Positions 26,495 through 36,446 of a stretch of DNA of 64,000 nucleotides are shown here, piece after piece. The stretch is from Pedobacter sp. N36a (lineage in GTDB: Bacteria; Bacteroidota; Bacteroidia; Sphingobacteriales; Sphingobacteriaceae), in the NCBI RefSeq assembly GCF_014472395.1, contig NZ_JACSZW010000006.1, forward strand, positions 124,001 through 188,000. Reading direction: 5' to 3'. The notes under the pieces were generated by a model that saw only the letters and a program-made list of their open reading frames with translations, did not search any database and was not told the DNA's origin. A program made the position numbers and the translations under genes. The number at the start of each line of letters is the position of its first letter. Within the stretch, counting starts at the first letter, position 1.

Positions 26495-27481
26495 ATGGAA
26501 GAAACGGTATTATTGAGTTATCTTAAAGGAGAAACGAGCAAGGCAGAAAGTCAGGAAGTAGAAACCTGGACGGAAGCTGATGCTGGAAATTTAAAAGTTC
26601 TTGAGCAATTGTATTACGTGACTTTTTTAGGTGACCGTCTAAAAGCTGCCGAAAAGGTAGATGTAGAAGGAGCATTAGCCAGGTTCAAATCTGATCTCCA
26701 ACATAAAAATTTAAAGCTGGACAAGAAACCTCCTTTCTGGAGAAAGTATGCTGCTGTTGCCGCGGCTTTTATCATAGGGATTCTTTTTGCGGGAATATTA
26801 TTTCGCGCGTCTTTCAGTTATCAATCTAACTATACTTTCTTAACCGGCAAAGGGGAACGTGCACAAGTGCTATTGCCCGATGGGACCAAAGTATGGCTCA
26901 ATTCTTCCACTTACATCAATTTTCAGTCTTCTTTTTTTGGATTTAGCCGAGGATTAGAGCTGAGCGGAGAAGCTTATTTTGAAGTCGCCCCCGATAAATA
27001 CAGGCCATTTGTAGTCCGCACAAACCATGTGAACACGACTGTGCTGGGTACTAAGTTTAACATCCGGTCCCGCAAGGATGAGGAGCGGGTGGTGACTAGT
27101 TTATTAACTGGCTCCATTAAAGTGGGGATATTTGATCAGGCGGAAGAAAGTCAGGAGTTTATCCTGAAACCTGGACAGGAGATCGCCGTAAATACAAAAA
27201 CACTCCAGTCAGAATTGACTAAAAGCATCAGACCTGAGGATATTCTTTTATGGATCGATGGGAAGCTTAATTTTAAGAATTCTACGCTTTTAGAGATTAC
27301 CCGCGCTTTAGAAAAACATTTTGATGTTCGGTTCTCCTTTCAAAATACCGCATTGGAAAATAAACGCTTTACCTGCGAATTTGAAACAGATGATGATATT
27401 GCCCAAATATTAAAAATCCTGTCGCTCACCAATCAGCTTAAATATCAGCAGGATGGACGTAATATCCGCCTTTTTGATTGA
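26495..27481 (+). CDS. FecR-family anti-sigma factor of the GH18 locus
   Basis: The protein has 328 residues: N-terminal sigma-binding part (about 1-80), membrane span (YAAVAAAFIIGILFAGILF), FecR domain (GERAQVLLPDGTKVWLNSST, GEAYFEVAPDK, TVLGTKFNIRS) and C-terminal DUF4974 (LEITRALEKHFDVRFSF, KRFTCEFETDDDIAQIL). It should sequester the ECF sigma encoded divergently and release it when the STN domain of the SusC protein encoded downstream reports ligand. It begins the plus-strand operon, 286 bases before SusC. Confidence 0.93.
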   Translation: MEETVLLSYLKGETSKAESQEVETWTEADAGNLKVLEQLYYVTFLGDRLKAAEKVDVEGALARFKSDLQHKNLKLDKKPPFWRKYAAVAAAFIIGILFAGILFRASFSYQSNYTFLTGKGERAQVLLPDGTKVWLNSSTYINFQSSFFGFSRGLELSGEAYFEVAPDKYRPFVVRTNHVNTTVLGTKFNIRSRKDEERVVTSLLTGSIKVGIFDQAEESQEFILKPGQEIAVNTKTLQSELTKSIRPEDILLWIDGKLNFKNSTLLEITRALEKHFDVRFSFQNTALENKRFTCEFETDDDIAQILKILSLTNQLKYQQDGRNIRLFD

Positions 27482-27767
27482 CAGTCTAATCCCCAGAACC
27501 TTTTTCTTTTGGCATTCCCCTTTGATGCGCACAGTTTCCTGAGCTGCTTTTCTAAAGTATTTAATAATTATTTGGCTTTCGGTTTAGTAACCCTACCGGC
27601 TGACTTGTATTACCATCAAATACGCCAAGTATTAACCTAACCAAATATTGTATGAATCTGAATAATGCTCCTTAACCATGGGCGGATTGTTTCTGGCAAA
27701 GAATTTAAAATTAAATTCCGCCATCCAAGCCCTAATCTCAATTTTCAAACTAACCAAACAAGAAAAA

Positions 27768-30700
27768 ATGAATCAACTTATAAAGCATAGGTTTTTGCAG
27801 TTATTTTTAATGCTATTGTTTATATGCTCAGTTACTTTAAACGCTAATGCACAAAACAATACCTTGAATTTAAACTTTGCAGACGTCCCCCTGGAGAAGG
27901 TATTAAACGAAATCAAGAAGCAAACCGCACTCTCCGTGGTTTTTAACAATAAAGATGTAAATACTGCCCGTAAAGTTTCGATTAAAGCGAGCAATGAAAA
28001 GGTCTCCACAGTGCTCGACAAACTGTTTAAAGGAACCAATATCGCTTACCTGATGGAAGATAAATATGTGGTGCTCTCTATTAAAAAAGATGCTGAGCCA
28101 TCCGCACAAGAAAAATTCCCGATCAAAGGTAAGGTGACCGATAACAAGGGAGAGCCCTTAATTGGCGTGTCAATTATGCCATTAGATAGTAGGAAAGGCG
28201 TTTCAACAAGTAGTGACGGCAGCTTTCAGCTTAGCGTTTCCAAAGGAGAAGTGATAGAAATCAGTTACATCGGCTTTGCCAAACAACGGATTACGATCCA
28301 AAACGACAAACCTTTAAATATCACCTTGCTGGAAGATTCGAATCTACTGGATGATGTAGTCGTGACGGCCCTAGGTATCAAACGCTCGCAAAAAGCATTG
28401 AGTTATAATTTGCAAGAAATCAAATCTGCTGAAATCACGGACATCAAAGACCCGAATTTTATAAACGGACTATCAGGTAAAATTGCCGGAGCAACAATCA
28501 ACGCCTCTTCTTCAGGTATTGGCGGTGCAACAAGAGTGGTGATGAGGGGCCCTAAATCCATTAATGGCAGCAACAATGCGCTGTATGTGATTGATGGTAT
28601 CCCGATTTCAAATACCAATAACGGCGCTACAGAAGGGGAGTATGCCATGCAGCCACGAGGCGAAGGTATATCCGATCTGAATCCTGAAGATATTGAAAGT
28701 GTAACGGTGCTGACTGGTGCAGCAGCAGCAGCGCTTTATGGCAGTAATGCCGCAAATGGTGCCATTCTGATCACTACTAAAGCAGGAAAAGTAGGCAAGC
28801 CAAAAGTGGATATTTCCAACAGCACCACTTTCATGAATCCCTTTGTAATGCCTAAGTTTCAAAATACTTATGGCAATAAACCGGGTTCTTACTCCAGCTG
28901 GGGAGATAAACTGGAGGTTCCATCTACCTTCGACCCCAAGGACTTTTTTAACACAGGTACCAATATTCAGAACTCAGCATCGCTATCCGTTGGGAATGAA
29001 AGGAATCAAACTTATTTATCTGCAGCTTCAACTGATGCCGCGGGAATCATCTTAAACAATAAATATAAGCGCTATAATTTTACTTTTAGAAATACAACCA
29101 ACTTCCTGGACGACAAGATGACCCTTGATGTGGGTGCCAGCTATATCATCCAGAACGATCAGAATATGATGGCTCAAGGGAAATATTTTAACCCCTTAAC
29201 CGCTGTTTATACCTTCCCAAGGGGAGAAAGCTTTGATGCGATCCGTCAGTATGAACGTTTCGATGAAGGACGAAATATCATGGTGCAATCCTGGCAATAT
29301 GGTGCTAATGGTTTGGATATGCAAAATCCTTACTGGGTGGCCAACCGCAACCTCTATGGAAATAAAAAAGACAGGTATATGCTCACTGCCGGTTTAAATT
29401 ACCAGATTCTGGATTGGCTGAAAATAGGCAGCCGTGTGCGTCTAGACAATTCGGTAAATACGTATACCAAACAATACTATGCCTCCACAAGCGGACTGTT
29501 TGCAGGGCCGAAAGGGTTTTACTTAAAGCAGAATGATAGGGACAATCAGCTGTATACCGATGTGATTGTAAATATAAACAAGCAGATCAACGATTGGAGT
29601 ATTTCCGCGAATGTGGGTGGATCTCTAAACCGCAACAGACTGGATGTTTTCGGTTTTCAAGGACCCTTGAAAGATGTTCCAAACTTCTTCTCCAGCAATA
29701 ATATTGATGTTGCCGGTCGCGATGCCAGAGGTTATGATGAACTGGGTTTAAATAATAAAATGACCGTTTCTGCTTTCGCCAGTGGCGAATTGGGCTGGAA
29801 AAATCAGTTGTACCTAACCGTAACAGGCAGGAACGACTGGGATTCTACACTTTCTGGAATGCCAGATGATAATTTCTTCTACCCATCAGTTGGGTTGTCG
29901 GGCGTAATCTCGGAGATGTTAAAACTCCCTGCCGCCATCTCTTACCTGAAAGTCCGTGCCTCATGGGCTTCTGTAGGCTCTGGAATTCCAGCATATATCG
30001 CCTCTCCAACCTATAAAAAAGATGAATCTACAGGAAAGTGGATCACAAATACCCACATGCCAATTGATAAACTATATCCGGAAAGAACGAACTCATGGGA
30101 GTTTGGTTTAAACAGTAAATTCCTTGGGAATAAAATCAATCTGGACCTGACGTATTACCATTCTAATACCACAAAACAGACCTTTAATATGCCTATTTCG
30201 GCCTCTTCCGGCTATTCTTCCTGGTATATCCAGACTGGAGATGTTCAAAACAGAGGATTGGAACTGGCTTTAGGCGTTAACAATACTTTTGGTGATTTGA
30301 AATGGACCTCTACTTATTTGCTGGGCTTCAATGAGAATAAAATCATCAAATTATTCGACAAAGGGTTGGTAGATCCATTGGGGAATATTGTAGATACCGA
30401 GCAGATCGGTAAAGGTGGAATACTTTCCAGCGAAATCATTCTGAAAGAAGGCGGAACAATAGGTGATATGTACACTAAAACTGCATTGAAACGTGATCAG
30501 GAAGGGAATTACTGGGTGGATCCAGCAACTGGTGGACTAGTGATCGAAAACAATGTCATTCAAAAAGTAGGCAGTGTATTGCCAAAAAGCAATATGAGCT
30601 GGCGAAATGACTTCACTTATAAAGGAGTAGAATTTGGTTTCATGTTCTCTGCCCGTTTAGGCGGTGTGGTGGTTTCACCTACTCAAGCCATCCTTGATGG

Positions 30701-31070
30701 ATTTGGAGTTTCCGAAGCCACAGCAATTGGAAGAGATAATGGCGGTATTCCGGTAAACAATGGCAATGTAGATGCACAGAAATGGTACGAAGCAATTGGT
30801 ACCGGCGGTGTGCTTTCTCACTATGTATACAGCGCCACGAATGTACGTTTGCAAGAGGCCAGAATCGGCTATACATTGCCTGGAAAATGGTTTAATAATG
30901 TCATGAAAATGAATGTTTCTGTAGTCGGCAGAAATCTATGGATGATCTATAATAAAGCACCATTTGATCCTGAAGTAACCGCCTCAACAGGTACCTATTT
31001 TCAAGGCTACGATTACTTCATGCAGCCTAGCCTGAGAAACGTAGGCTTCAGTGTGAAATTACAATTTTAA
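27768..31070 (+). CDS. SusC/RagA-family TonB-linked glycan importer with STN domain
   Basis: The protein has 1100 residues from the ATG at 27768 (MNQLIKHRFLQLFLMLLFIC, a good signal peptide); an in-frame ATG at 27678 would add 30 residues before the signal and is less likely. Order: STN domain (about 27-80, LNLNFADVPLEKVLNEIKKQ), CarboxypepD_reg (about 100-190), plug with VVTALGIKRSQKALSYNLQE, VIDGIPISNTNNGATEGEY and AAAALYGSNAANGAILITTK, then the barrel ending RNVGFSVKLQF. It imports oligosaccharides across the outer membrane with the SusD partner encoded 20 bases downstream. The STN domain links it to the FecR encoded upstream. By gene context the glycan is probably an N-glycan. Confidence 0.94.
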   Translation: MNQLIKHRFLQLFLMLLFICSVTLNANAQNNTLNLNFADVPLEKVLNEIKKQTALSVVFNNKDVNTARKVSIKASNEKVSTVLDKLFKGTNIAYLMEDKYVVLSIKKDAEPSAQEKFPIKGKVTDNKGEPLIGVSIMPLDSRKGVSTSSDGSFQLSVSKGEVIEISYIGFAKQRITIQNDKPLNITLLEDSNLLDDVVVTALGIKRSQKALSYNLQEIKSAEITDIKDPNFINGLSGKIAGATINASSSGIGGATRVVMRGPKSINGSNNALYVIDGIPISNTNNGATEGEYAMQPRGEGISDLNPEDIESVTVLTGAAAAALYGSNAANGAILITTKAGKVGKPKVDISNSTTFMNPFVMPKFQNTYGNKPGSYSSWGDKLEVPSTFDPKDFFNTGTNIQNSASLSVGNERNQTYLSAASTDAAGIILNNKYKRYNFTFRNTTNFLDDKMTLDVGASYIIQNDQNMMAQGKYFNPLTAVYTFPRGESFDAIRQYERFDEGRNIMVQSWQYGANGLDMQNPYWVANRNLYGNKKDRYMLTAGLNYQILDWLKIGSRVRLDNSVNTYTKQYYASTSGLFAGPKGFYLKQNDRDNQLYTDVIVNINKQINDWSISANVGGSLNRNRLDVFGFQGPLKDVPNFFSSNNIDVAGRDARGYDELGLNNKMTVSAFASGELGWKNQLYLTVTGRNDWDSTLSGMPDDNFFYPSVGLSGVISEMLKLPAAISYLKVRASWASVGSGIPAYIASPTYKKDESTGKWITNTHMPIDKLYPERTNSWEFGLNSKFLGNKINLDLTYYHSNTTKQTFNMPISASSGYSSWYIQTGDVQNRGLELALGVNNTFGDLKWTSTYLLGFNENKIIKLFDKGLVDPLGNIVDTEQIGKGGILSSEIILKEGGTIGDMYTKTALKRDQEGNYWVDPATGGLVIENNVIQKVGSVLPKSNMSWRNDFTYKGVEFGFMFSARLGGVVVSPTQAILDGFGVSEATAIGRDNGGIPVNNGNVDAQKWYEAIGTGGVLSHYVYSATNVRLQEARIGYTLPGKWFNNVMKMNVSVVGRNLWMIYNKAPFDPEVTASTGTYFQGYDYFMQPSLRNVGFSVKLQF

Positions 31071-31090
31071 AGATCTTAATAAGAAAAGAA

Positions 31091-32668
31091 ATGTATAGAA
31101 ATAGATTCATAACACGATTTAAAGTGATCAGCTCATTTTTCATATTGACCTTGACTTTCTCCTCTTGTGCTGATGCATTGAAAGATATCAATCATAACAA
31201 CACACAGTTGGATGAAGAGTTAATGAAAGGTGACAACTTTAAGATGGGTGCCTTTTTCCCTCAAATGCAGGAGTATGTGAACCCCGTACAGGAAAATGCT
31301 TATCAAATGAATAATAACCTGATAGGCGACATATATGGCCGTTACATGAGCATCACTAAGCCGGACTTCTCAAAGAATGGTTTTGGTTCGTTTAACGCCC
31401 CTGCCAACTGGATCAACTCTCCATTTAATGATGTATTTACCAAGATTTATGGAGCCTGGACTACCATCAAAACAGAAACTAACGGAGAAGGTGTGAACTT
31501 TGAATGGGCGCAAATATTACGTGTAGCTGCCTTTCAGCGCATTACCGATATGTACGGCCCCATTCCTTATTCAAAAGTGGGTGCTGGTGGAACCGGTGTT
31601 GCTTACGACACACAGGAAGAAGTGTATAAAGCCATGTTTGCTGATTTAACCAAGTCGATTGATGTGTTGACAGGTTACGTACTCCGCAGTCCTGGAACTA
31701 CTCCAATGAAAGATTATGATGAAGTGTATGGTGGTGATTTTCAAAAATGGGTAAAGTTTGCCAACTCTTTAAAGCTAAGAATGGCCATGCGCATCGTCTA
31801 TGCAGATCCGGTATTGGCAAGGAAAATGGCAGAAGAAGCCGTAAACCATAGCATCGGACCGATCAGAGCAAACGCAGACAATGCGGCAATTGCTTACCCT
31901 AAAAACCCGATCAACATCATGTGGGATGCCTATAGTGACACCAGGGTTGGGGCAGATATTGTAGCCTATATGGATGGTTATAAAGACCCCCGCATGAGCA
32001 AATACTTCCAAACCAGTAAGACCATCAATGGGAAAACCGGTTATTACGGAATCAGAGCTGGGATCAACATTACCAACCTTCAGAATATGCTGAACTATTC
32101 AGCTCCTGTTGCCGCCCCATCAGATAAATTACTCTGGTTAAACGCTGCGGAAGTAGCTTTTCTTCGTTCAGAAGGCGCAATGAGAGGTTGGAATATGGGC
32201 GGTACAGACGAAAACCTTTACAATGAAGGCATCAGGCTTTCTTTTGAAGAGCGTGGTCTGACCGGTGCCGATACCTATTATGGCAACAATACCTTAACGC
32301 CTGGCAATTATACCGATCCATACGCCACTTATTCGGCCTCGGCAATGAGCAGCATTACCATAAAATGGAATGCAGCCGCAAACACGGAAGCAAAACTAGA
32401 GCGCATCATTACGCAAAAATGGATTGCCATGTGGCCATTAGGACAAGAGGCATGGTCTGAACAGCGCCGTACCGGGTACCCTAAGTTTTTGCCAACCTTG
32501 GTAAACTACAGCGATGAGTCTGATTTGAAAACCAAGCTGGCCGCACGTATCCCTTTCCCTCCCAAAGAACTGGAAAACAATGCTAAGAATTATGCAGATG
32601 CAGTAGTCAAACTTGGCGGATTGGATAAATACGGAACCAGGTTATGGTGGGATAAGAAAAACAAATAG
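31091..32668 (+). CDS. SusD/RagB-family nutrient-binding lipoprotein (SusD-like_2)
   Basis: The protein has 525 residues with a lipoprotein signal (FILTLTFSSCADALKDIN, Cys at about 26). Helical TPR-like fold with IYGAWTTIKTETNGEG, ILRVAAFQRITDMYGPIPYS, LTKSIDVLTGYV, FANSLKLRMAMRI, and a C-terminal ITQKWIAMWPLGQEAWSEQR then RTGYPKFLP motif, which identifies the SusD-like_2 (PF12771) subgroup. It forms the surface lid of the SusC importer and binds glycan. The same subgroup is paired with GH18 endoglycosidases in the Bacteroides thetaiotaomicron high-mannose N-glycan locus (BT3983-3987, from memory), which this operon resembles. Confidence 0.93.
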   Translation: MYRNRFITRFKVISSFFILTLTFSSCADALKDINHNNTQLDEELMKGDNFKMGAFFPQMQEYVNPVQENAYQMNNNLIGDIYGRYMSITKPDFSKNGFGSFNAPANWINSPFNDVFTKIYGAWTTIKTETNGEGVNFEWAQILRVAAFQRITDMYGPIPYSKVGAGGTGVAYDTQEEVYKAMFADLTKSIDVLTGYVLRSPGTTPMKDYDEVYGGDFQKWVKFANSLKLRMAMRIVYADPVLARKMAEEAVNHSIGPIRANADNAAIAYPKNPINIMWDAYSDTRVGADIVAYMDGYKDPRMSKYFQTSKTINGKTGYYGIRAGINITNLQNMLNYSAPVAAPSDKLLWLNAAEVAFLRSEGAMRGWNMGGTDENLYNEGIRLSFEERGLTGADTYYGNNTLTPGNYTDPYATYSASAMSSITIKWNAAANTEAKLERIITQKWIAMWPLGQEAWSEQRRTGYPKFLPTLVNYSDESDLKTKLAARIPFPPKELENNAKNYADAVVKLGGLDKYGTRLWWDKKNK

Positions 32669-32693
32669 AAGATCAGGAATTAAGAATTAAAAT

Positions 32694-33800
32694 ATGAAAA
32701 AGTTATTTAAATACTTTCTATCACTAACAGCAGTTGCAGCGTGTTTAATGTCCTGCGAAAAATGGACGGAGGCAGCAGCAGAGAAAATCGATGTGCCCGG
32801 AAAATCAGAAGCCTATTATCAGAATTTGCGCGACTATAAAAAGTCGGATCACCAGGTCACTTTCGGCTGGTATGGAAACTGGACTGGTGTAGGGGCAAGC
32901 TTAGAGAAATCTATGGCCGGATTGCCAGACAGCGTCGATTTTATCTCCATGTGGGGCGGATGGAAGAACCCTTCAAAGGCCCAGTTGAAAGACCTGAAAT
33001 TCGTTAGAGAGGTGAAAGGAACCAAGGCATTGGTGGTATTTCTGGTGTTAGATATTGGTGATCAGATTACTCCTGATGAATACAATACCAGTCTGGCAAA
33101 AAGAAAAGAGTTCTGGGGCTGGAAAGATGGAGATGATGCCTCCATTCAATCGGCCATCGTGAAATATGCCAATTCAGTGTGTGATACCATTGATAAATAT
33201 AACTATGATGGATTTGATATGGACTGGGAGCCAAATTTTGCCCACCCATTTGAAACCAATTACACAATGAAACCTGCAGAAAGGATTCGCACATTTATAG
33301 AAACAGTAGCCAAACGTATTGGGCCTAAGTCTGGTACTGGTCGTTTGTTTGTAATTGATGGAGAACCTTATGCGATCCCGAAAGACCTGGGTGGTCATTT
33401 CGACTGGTTTATCGTGCAAGCCTATAACAGCTCAGGAAATGCAGATTTAAACACCAGATTGAACCGGATTGTGACCTATTTTGATGGCGTGGTGCCCGCA
33501 AAGGAAGTCGCGAAGAAGCTGATTGTAACCGAGAATTTTGAACAGTTCGCCCTTACCGGCGGCTATACCAGGTTTAGAAATCCAGACTATATTTCGGCTG
33601 CTCAAACTCCTGGTGTGCCGCAATACATCCCTTCCTTAAAAGGAATGGCCTTATGGCAGCCTACCGTAAATGGAGAAGTCATGAAGAAAGGTGGAGTAGG
33701 AACATTTCACATGGAATATGAATTTGTAGTGCCCAATAAAGTGGGTACCTATCCCTTCCTGCGAGAAGCCATTCGCATCATGAATCCTGTAAAGAATTAA
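32694..33800 (+). CDS. GH18 endo-beta-N-acetylglucosaminidase-like lipoprotein
   Basis: The protein has 368 residues with a lipoprotein signal (AVAACLMSCEK, Cys at 21). The catalytic GH18 motif DGxDxDxE is intact as DGFDMDWE (172-179), with Glu179 the acid and Asp177 the assisting residue. Single (beta/alpha)8 domain, no chitin-binding module; size and lipidation fit the EndoF/BT3987-type enzymes that cut the chitobiose core of N-glycans, rather than chitinases. The region ends with GMALWQPTVNGEV before a WHMEYEF-like end segment (FHMEYEFVVP). Directly follows susD by 25 bases. Probably acts on the cell surface to free glycans for SusC/D. Confidence 0.9.
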   Translation: MKKLFKYFLSLTAVAACLMSCEKWTEAAAEKIDVPGKSEAYYQNLRDYKKSDHQVTFGWYGNWTGVGASLEKSMAGLPDSVDFISMWGGWKNPSKAQLKDLKFVREVKGTKALVVFLVLDIGDQITPDEYNTSLAKRKEFWGWKDGDDASIQSAIVKYANSVCDTIDKYNYDGFDMDWEPNFAHPFETNYTMKPAERIRTFIETVAKRIGPKSGTGRLFVIDGEPYAIPKDLGGHFDWFIVQAYNSSGNADLNTRLNRIVTYFDGVVPAKEVAKKLIVTENFEQFALTGGYTRFRNPDYISAAQTPGVPQYIPSLKGMALWQPTVNGEVMKKGGVGTFHMEYEFVVPNKVGTYPFLREAIRIMNPVKN

Positions 33801-33819
33801 TTTTTTAAAAGACAATAAC

Positions 33820-34989
33820 ATGAAACATAGAATTAATAAGTTGCCATTAATTGTTTTCGTAACCACCATTTTTTCACTTAGCCTGTTTGGATGTAAAGAT
33901 GCAGAGTACACGGTGATCAAAAACTCTATTTACCTGTCCGACGCAGAAACTGCCACTTCTAAAAAAGTGACCGTAGATGAAAAAGGAGGTTCGGCCACCG
34001 TTTCCGTACGCATGGCTAATAAAACAAATCAAGAGGTCAAAGTGACCATCGAGGCTAATGAAAGTGCAGTGCGACAGTACAACTCAAAGAACGGTACAAA
34101 TTACATGCTCTTGCCAGCTGATAATTATACTTTCTCTCAGCAAAATCTGAGCATTCCGGCAAACCGTATCGGTGCAGATCCTGTACTGATCAATATCAAA
34201 CCACTGAGCAAGGAATTGGTCGAATCCGGAAATAGTTACGCGATCCCGGTCACCATCACTTCTGTGGCAAACGGCCCGCAAATATTAAATGGTACGGAGA
34301 CTTTCCTTTACATCATTGATCAGGTGATTACCACCGATGTTCCTACAATTAGTAGTAAGAACAACCTGAAAATGAACATGAGAAAAGACTATGCCTTAAC
34401 GCAATGGTCGGTAGAGTATAGGTTAAATATCAGTTTACTAGGGACTAATATCGGTCAGTATAATAACCAGGCCATGTTTGCCGCATCTGCTCCCGATGGT
34501 ATGGATGGAGAGATTTATTCCAGATTCGGAGATGCCCCAATTAAAGGGAGTATTTTCCAATGTAAAAATCAGGGCACACAATTTAACAGTGTGACGGAGT
34601 TTAAGCCAAATACCTGGTACCACCTTGCCATTGTAAATGACGGCGTGAAGATCCGGTTTTACATCAATGGAAGGTTGGATATTGAGATCGACTCCCCAGG
34701 GAAAATCACCAATCTGGCCAGAAACAAATTTGTTTTCGGTAACACCGATTATTTAAAAGCAAATGTTTTACTGAGTGAGATGAGGTTCTGGACAAAGGCA
34801 ATTACTCAGACACAAATTCAAAATAACATGTTTGCCATCAATCCGAAAACAGAAGGATTGGAAGCTTACTGGAAGTTAAATGAAGGCGCTGGGAATAGCT
34901 TTGCTGATGCGACAGGAAATGGAAACACCGCAGTCTCAGTTGGACAAACTACTTGGGTAAAAGGGGTGCGTTCTGACGAACAGAAATAA
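33820..34989 (+). CDS. DUF1735 and LamG-domain surface lipoprotein
   Basis: The protein has 389 residues with a lipoprotein signal (FSLSLFGCKDAEY, Cys at 25). Residues about 30-170 form a DUF1735 (BT_3987-type N-terminal) domain, seen in IYLSDAETATSKKVTVDEKG, YNSKNGTNYMLLPADNY and SYAIPVTITSV. About 195-380 form a LamG/concanavalin-like domain (WYHLAIVNDGVKIRFYINGR, LLSEMRFWTKAITQTQIQNN, LEAYWKLNEGAGNSFADATG). No catalytic residues are expected; it is a surface glycan-binding protein for this locus. Last gene of the operon, 19 bases after GH18, with a terminator just after. Confidence 0.9.
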   Translation: MKHRINKLPLIVFVTTIFSLSLFGCKDAEYTVIKNSIYLSDAETATSKKVTVDEKGGSATVSVRMANKTNQEVKVTIEANESAVRQYNSKNGTNYMLLPADNYTFSQQNLSIPANRIGADPVLINIKPLSKELVESGNSYAIPVTITSVANGPQILNGTETFLYIIDQVITTDVPTISSKNNLKMNMRKDYALTQWSVEYRLNISLLGTNIGQYNNQAMFAASAPDGMDGEIYSRFGDAPIKGSIFQCKNQGTQFNSVTEFKPNTWYHLAIVNDGVKIRFYINGRLDIEIDSPGKITNLARNKFVFGNTDYLKANVLLSEMRFWTKAITQTQIQNNMFAINPKTEGLEAYWKLNEGAGNSFADATGNGNTAVSVGQTTWVKGVRSDEQK

Positions 34990-35009
34990 ACCATAATCAT
35001 TTAATTTAT

Positions 35010-35054
35010 AACCTGATGACTTTAATTTTTACAATTAAGGCATCAGGTTTTTTT
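35010..35054. terminator. Terminator at end of GH18 locus (bidirectional)
   Basis: Arms AACCTGATG and CATCAGGTT with an imperfect inner stem are followed by a T-run on the plus strand. It separates the operon from the convergent gene ending at 35053. Confidence 0.85.
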
Positions 35055-36411
35055 ATGTTACAGCAGATAATTCCATTAACATGACAAATTCCAGCACTAC
35101 CGTAGAAAGCAATCCAAACAGTAAAACATACCAAAGTATATCGATTTTCATCCTCCATTTGATCCAGAAAATGATGATCGCAAAAAGCGGGAACGTATAC
35201 ATGTAAATGAGAACGAAGTTAATGATAAAGCCGAGTGGTGTAGAATAATGATCGGTAATGAAAACTGAAATGAGCATCTGTGCCAGCCAACCTGAAATTG
35301 GAAGTGTAAAACATAACACCCATTTCCAAACCAGTTTCATTCGCAGTGTTTCCGGATAGGCTTTGCGGTAATTCTTTACGATGAGCACCACCATTAAAGC
35401 CATTAAAAGCACTAATACGACCAGCTGAACATGTTTTTTGGTAATCACATCTGCTCGGATATCTGGCCTGCTGGAATCCATCAGCTCACCAGCTTTGAAT
35501 TGCTGAATTTCAGTGGTCTCTCCTTTAACAAAAGTCTTTTTACTGAGAATATGATCCTGGGAATCCCGGAAAGTCCAGATAGCATCTTCAATCCCATCCT
35601 TATAAAACCCCTCAATTAATACCTGATTGCCGTTTTTTCTGACAAATTTACCATCCAAACGACCGCCCTTGAATCTGAGAAAATCTTCGTAATGCGGCGT
35701 TTTTATAACAAGAGAGGTGACCTTCCCAGGGGGCATCAGGTTTTCAATATCTTGCATCTCATTGCGGACCATTTCTTCCAGCTGGTTAACGATAATGTTT
35801 TTATCGTAGTCGTCTTTTATAACCTGTCTCCTGGGAGTCAGTAATTCTTTTACCTCTACCACCAATAAGGAATCGAAATGGTAAACCGCAAAATCCCCCT
35901 CATAGTAAGTAGAATCTGGCAGTACCTCAGACTTAAAGAGCACATATTGTGGCTGATCGAAACTTTGATGATACCTGGGTACACTACTTGCACAAAATGC
36001 GAAAAATGCCAGTAAGGCAATAAAAGAAGGATTCAGGTTAAGGCTTATATGACGAAGCTTTAAGCTGTACCAGGCCAGTGGCAGCATAATTAAAGCGATG
36101 ATGTCAGTATGATCAACAACGCGTTGAATGGGGAAGAAATAGGTGCTGAAAAAGGCAATGAATGAATTAGCATACTCGCTTTTCCAAACCAGAAACAGTA
36201 AGCCGGTAAGTAGAAATATAGCGAGTTTACGTTTAGGGAAAAAGACCGACCAGAAAATCGGGAAGATAAATAAACCACAGAAATCAGATAGCTTACCAGT
36301 CAGTGTATTATGAAAAGCCGCCTTTAGGTAGAAATCATTGAGGAGGAGGAGGAACAGGCAAAGGAAGAACGGTAAAGTGCTTAAAGGTTTTAATTGATCG
36401 GAGCGGCCCAT
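35053..36411 (-). CDS. Membrane protein of unknown function with a MORN-like segment
   Basis: The protein has 452 residues: four to five N-terminal membrane segments (about 12-150, e.g. LPFFLCLFLLLLNDFYL, LSDFCGLFIFPIFWSVFF), a soluble part (about 150-330) with FKGGRLDGKFVRKNGNQVLI then EGFYKDGIEDAIWTF, similar to MORN/YwqK-type repeats, and three C-terminal membrane segments. No catalytic family recognised. Monocistronic by context: the genes on both sides face it or are decayed. The LSDFCGLF motif with FP repeats recurs in uncharacterised Sphingobacteriaceae proteins as far as I recall, but I cannot name a family. Confidence 0.72.
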   Translation of the reverse strand: MGRSDQLKPLSTLPFFLCLFLLLLNDFYLKAAFHNTLTGKLSDFCGLFIFPIFWSVFFPKRKLAIFLLTGLLFLVWKSEYANSFIAFFSTYFFPIQRVVDHTDIIALIMLPLAWYSLKLRHISLNLNPSFIALLAFFAFCASSVPRYHQSFDQPQYVLFKSEVLPDSTYYEGDFAVYHFDSLLVVEVKELLTPRRQVIKDDYDKNIIVNQLEEMVRNEMQDIENLMPPGKVTSLVIKTPHYEDFLRFKGGRLDGKFVRKNGNQVLIEGFYKDGIEDAIWTFRDSQDHILSKKTFVKGETTEIQQFKAGELMDSSRPDIRADVITKKHVQLVVLVLLMALMVVLIVKNYRKAYPETLRMKLVWKWVLCFTLPISGWLAQMLISVFITDHYSTPLGFIINFVLIYMYTFPLFAIIIFWIKWRMKIDILWYVLLFGLLSTVVLEFVMLMELSAVT

Positions 36412-36446
36412 AATGATTGTCGTTTCAATTTATACAGAATTACAGA

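Noticed and set aside
32694..33800. GH18 protein as a chitinase
   Set aside because: The DGFDMDWE motif is shared by both classes, but lipidation, size, no chitin-binding module and the SusD-like_2/DUF1735 context favour an endo-N-acetylglucosaminidase; not proven.
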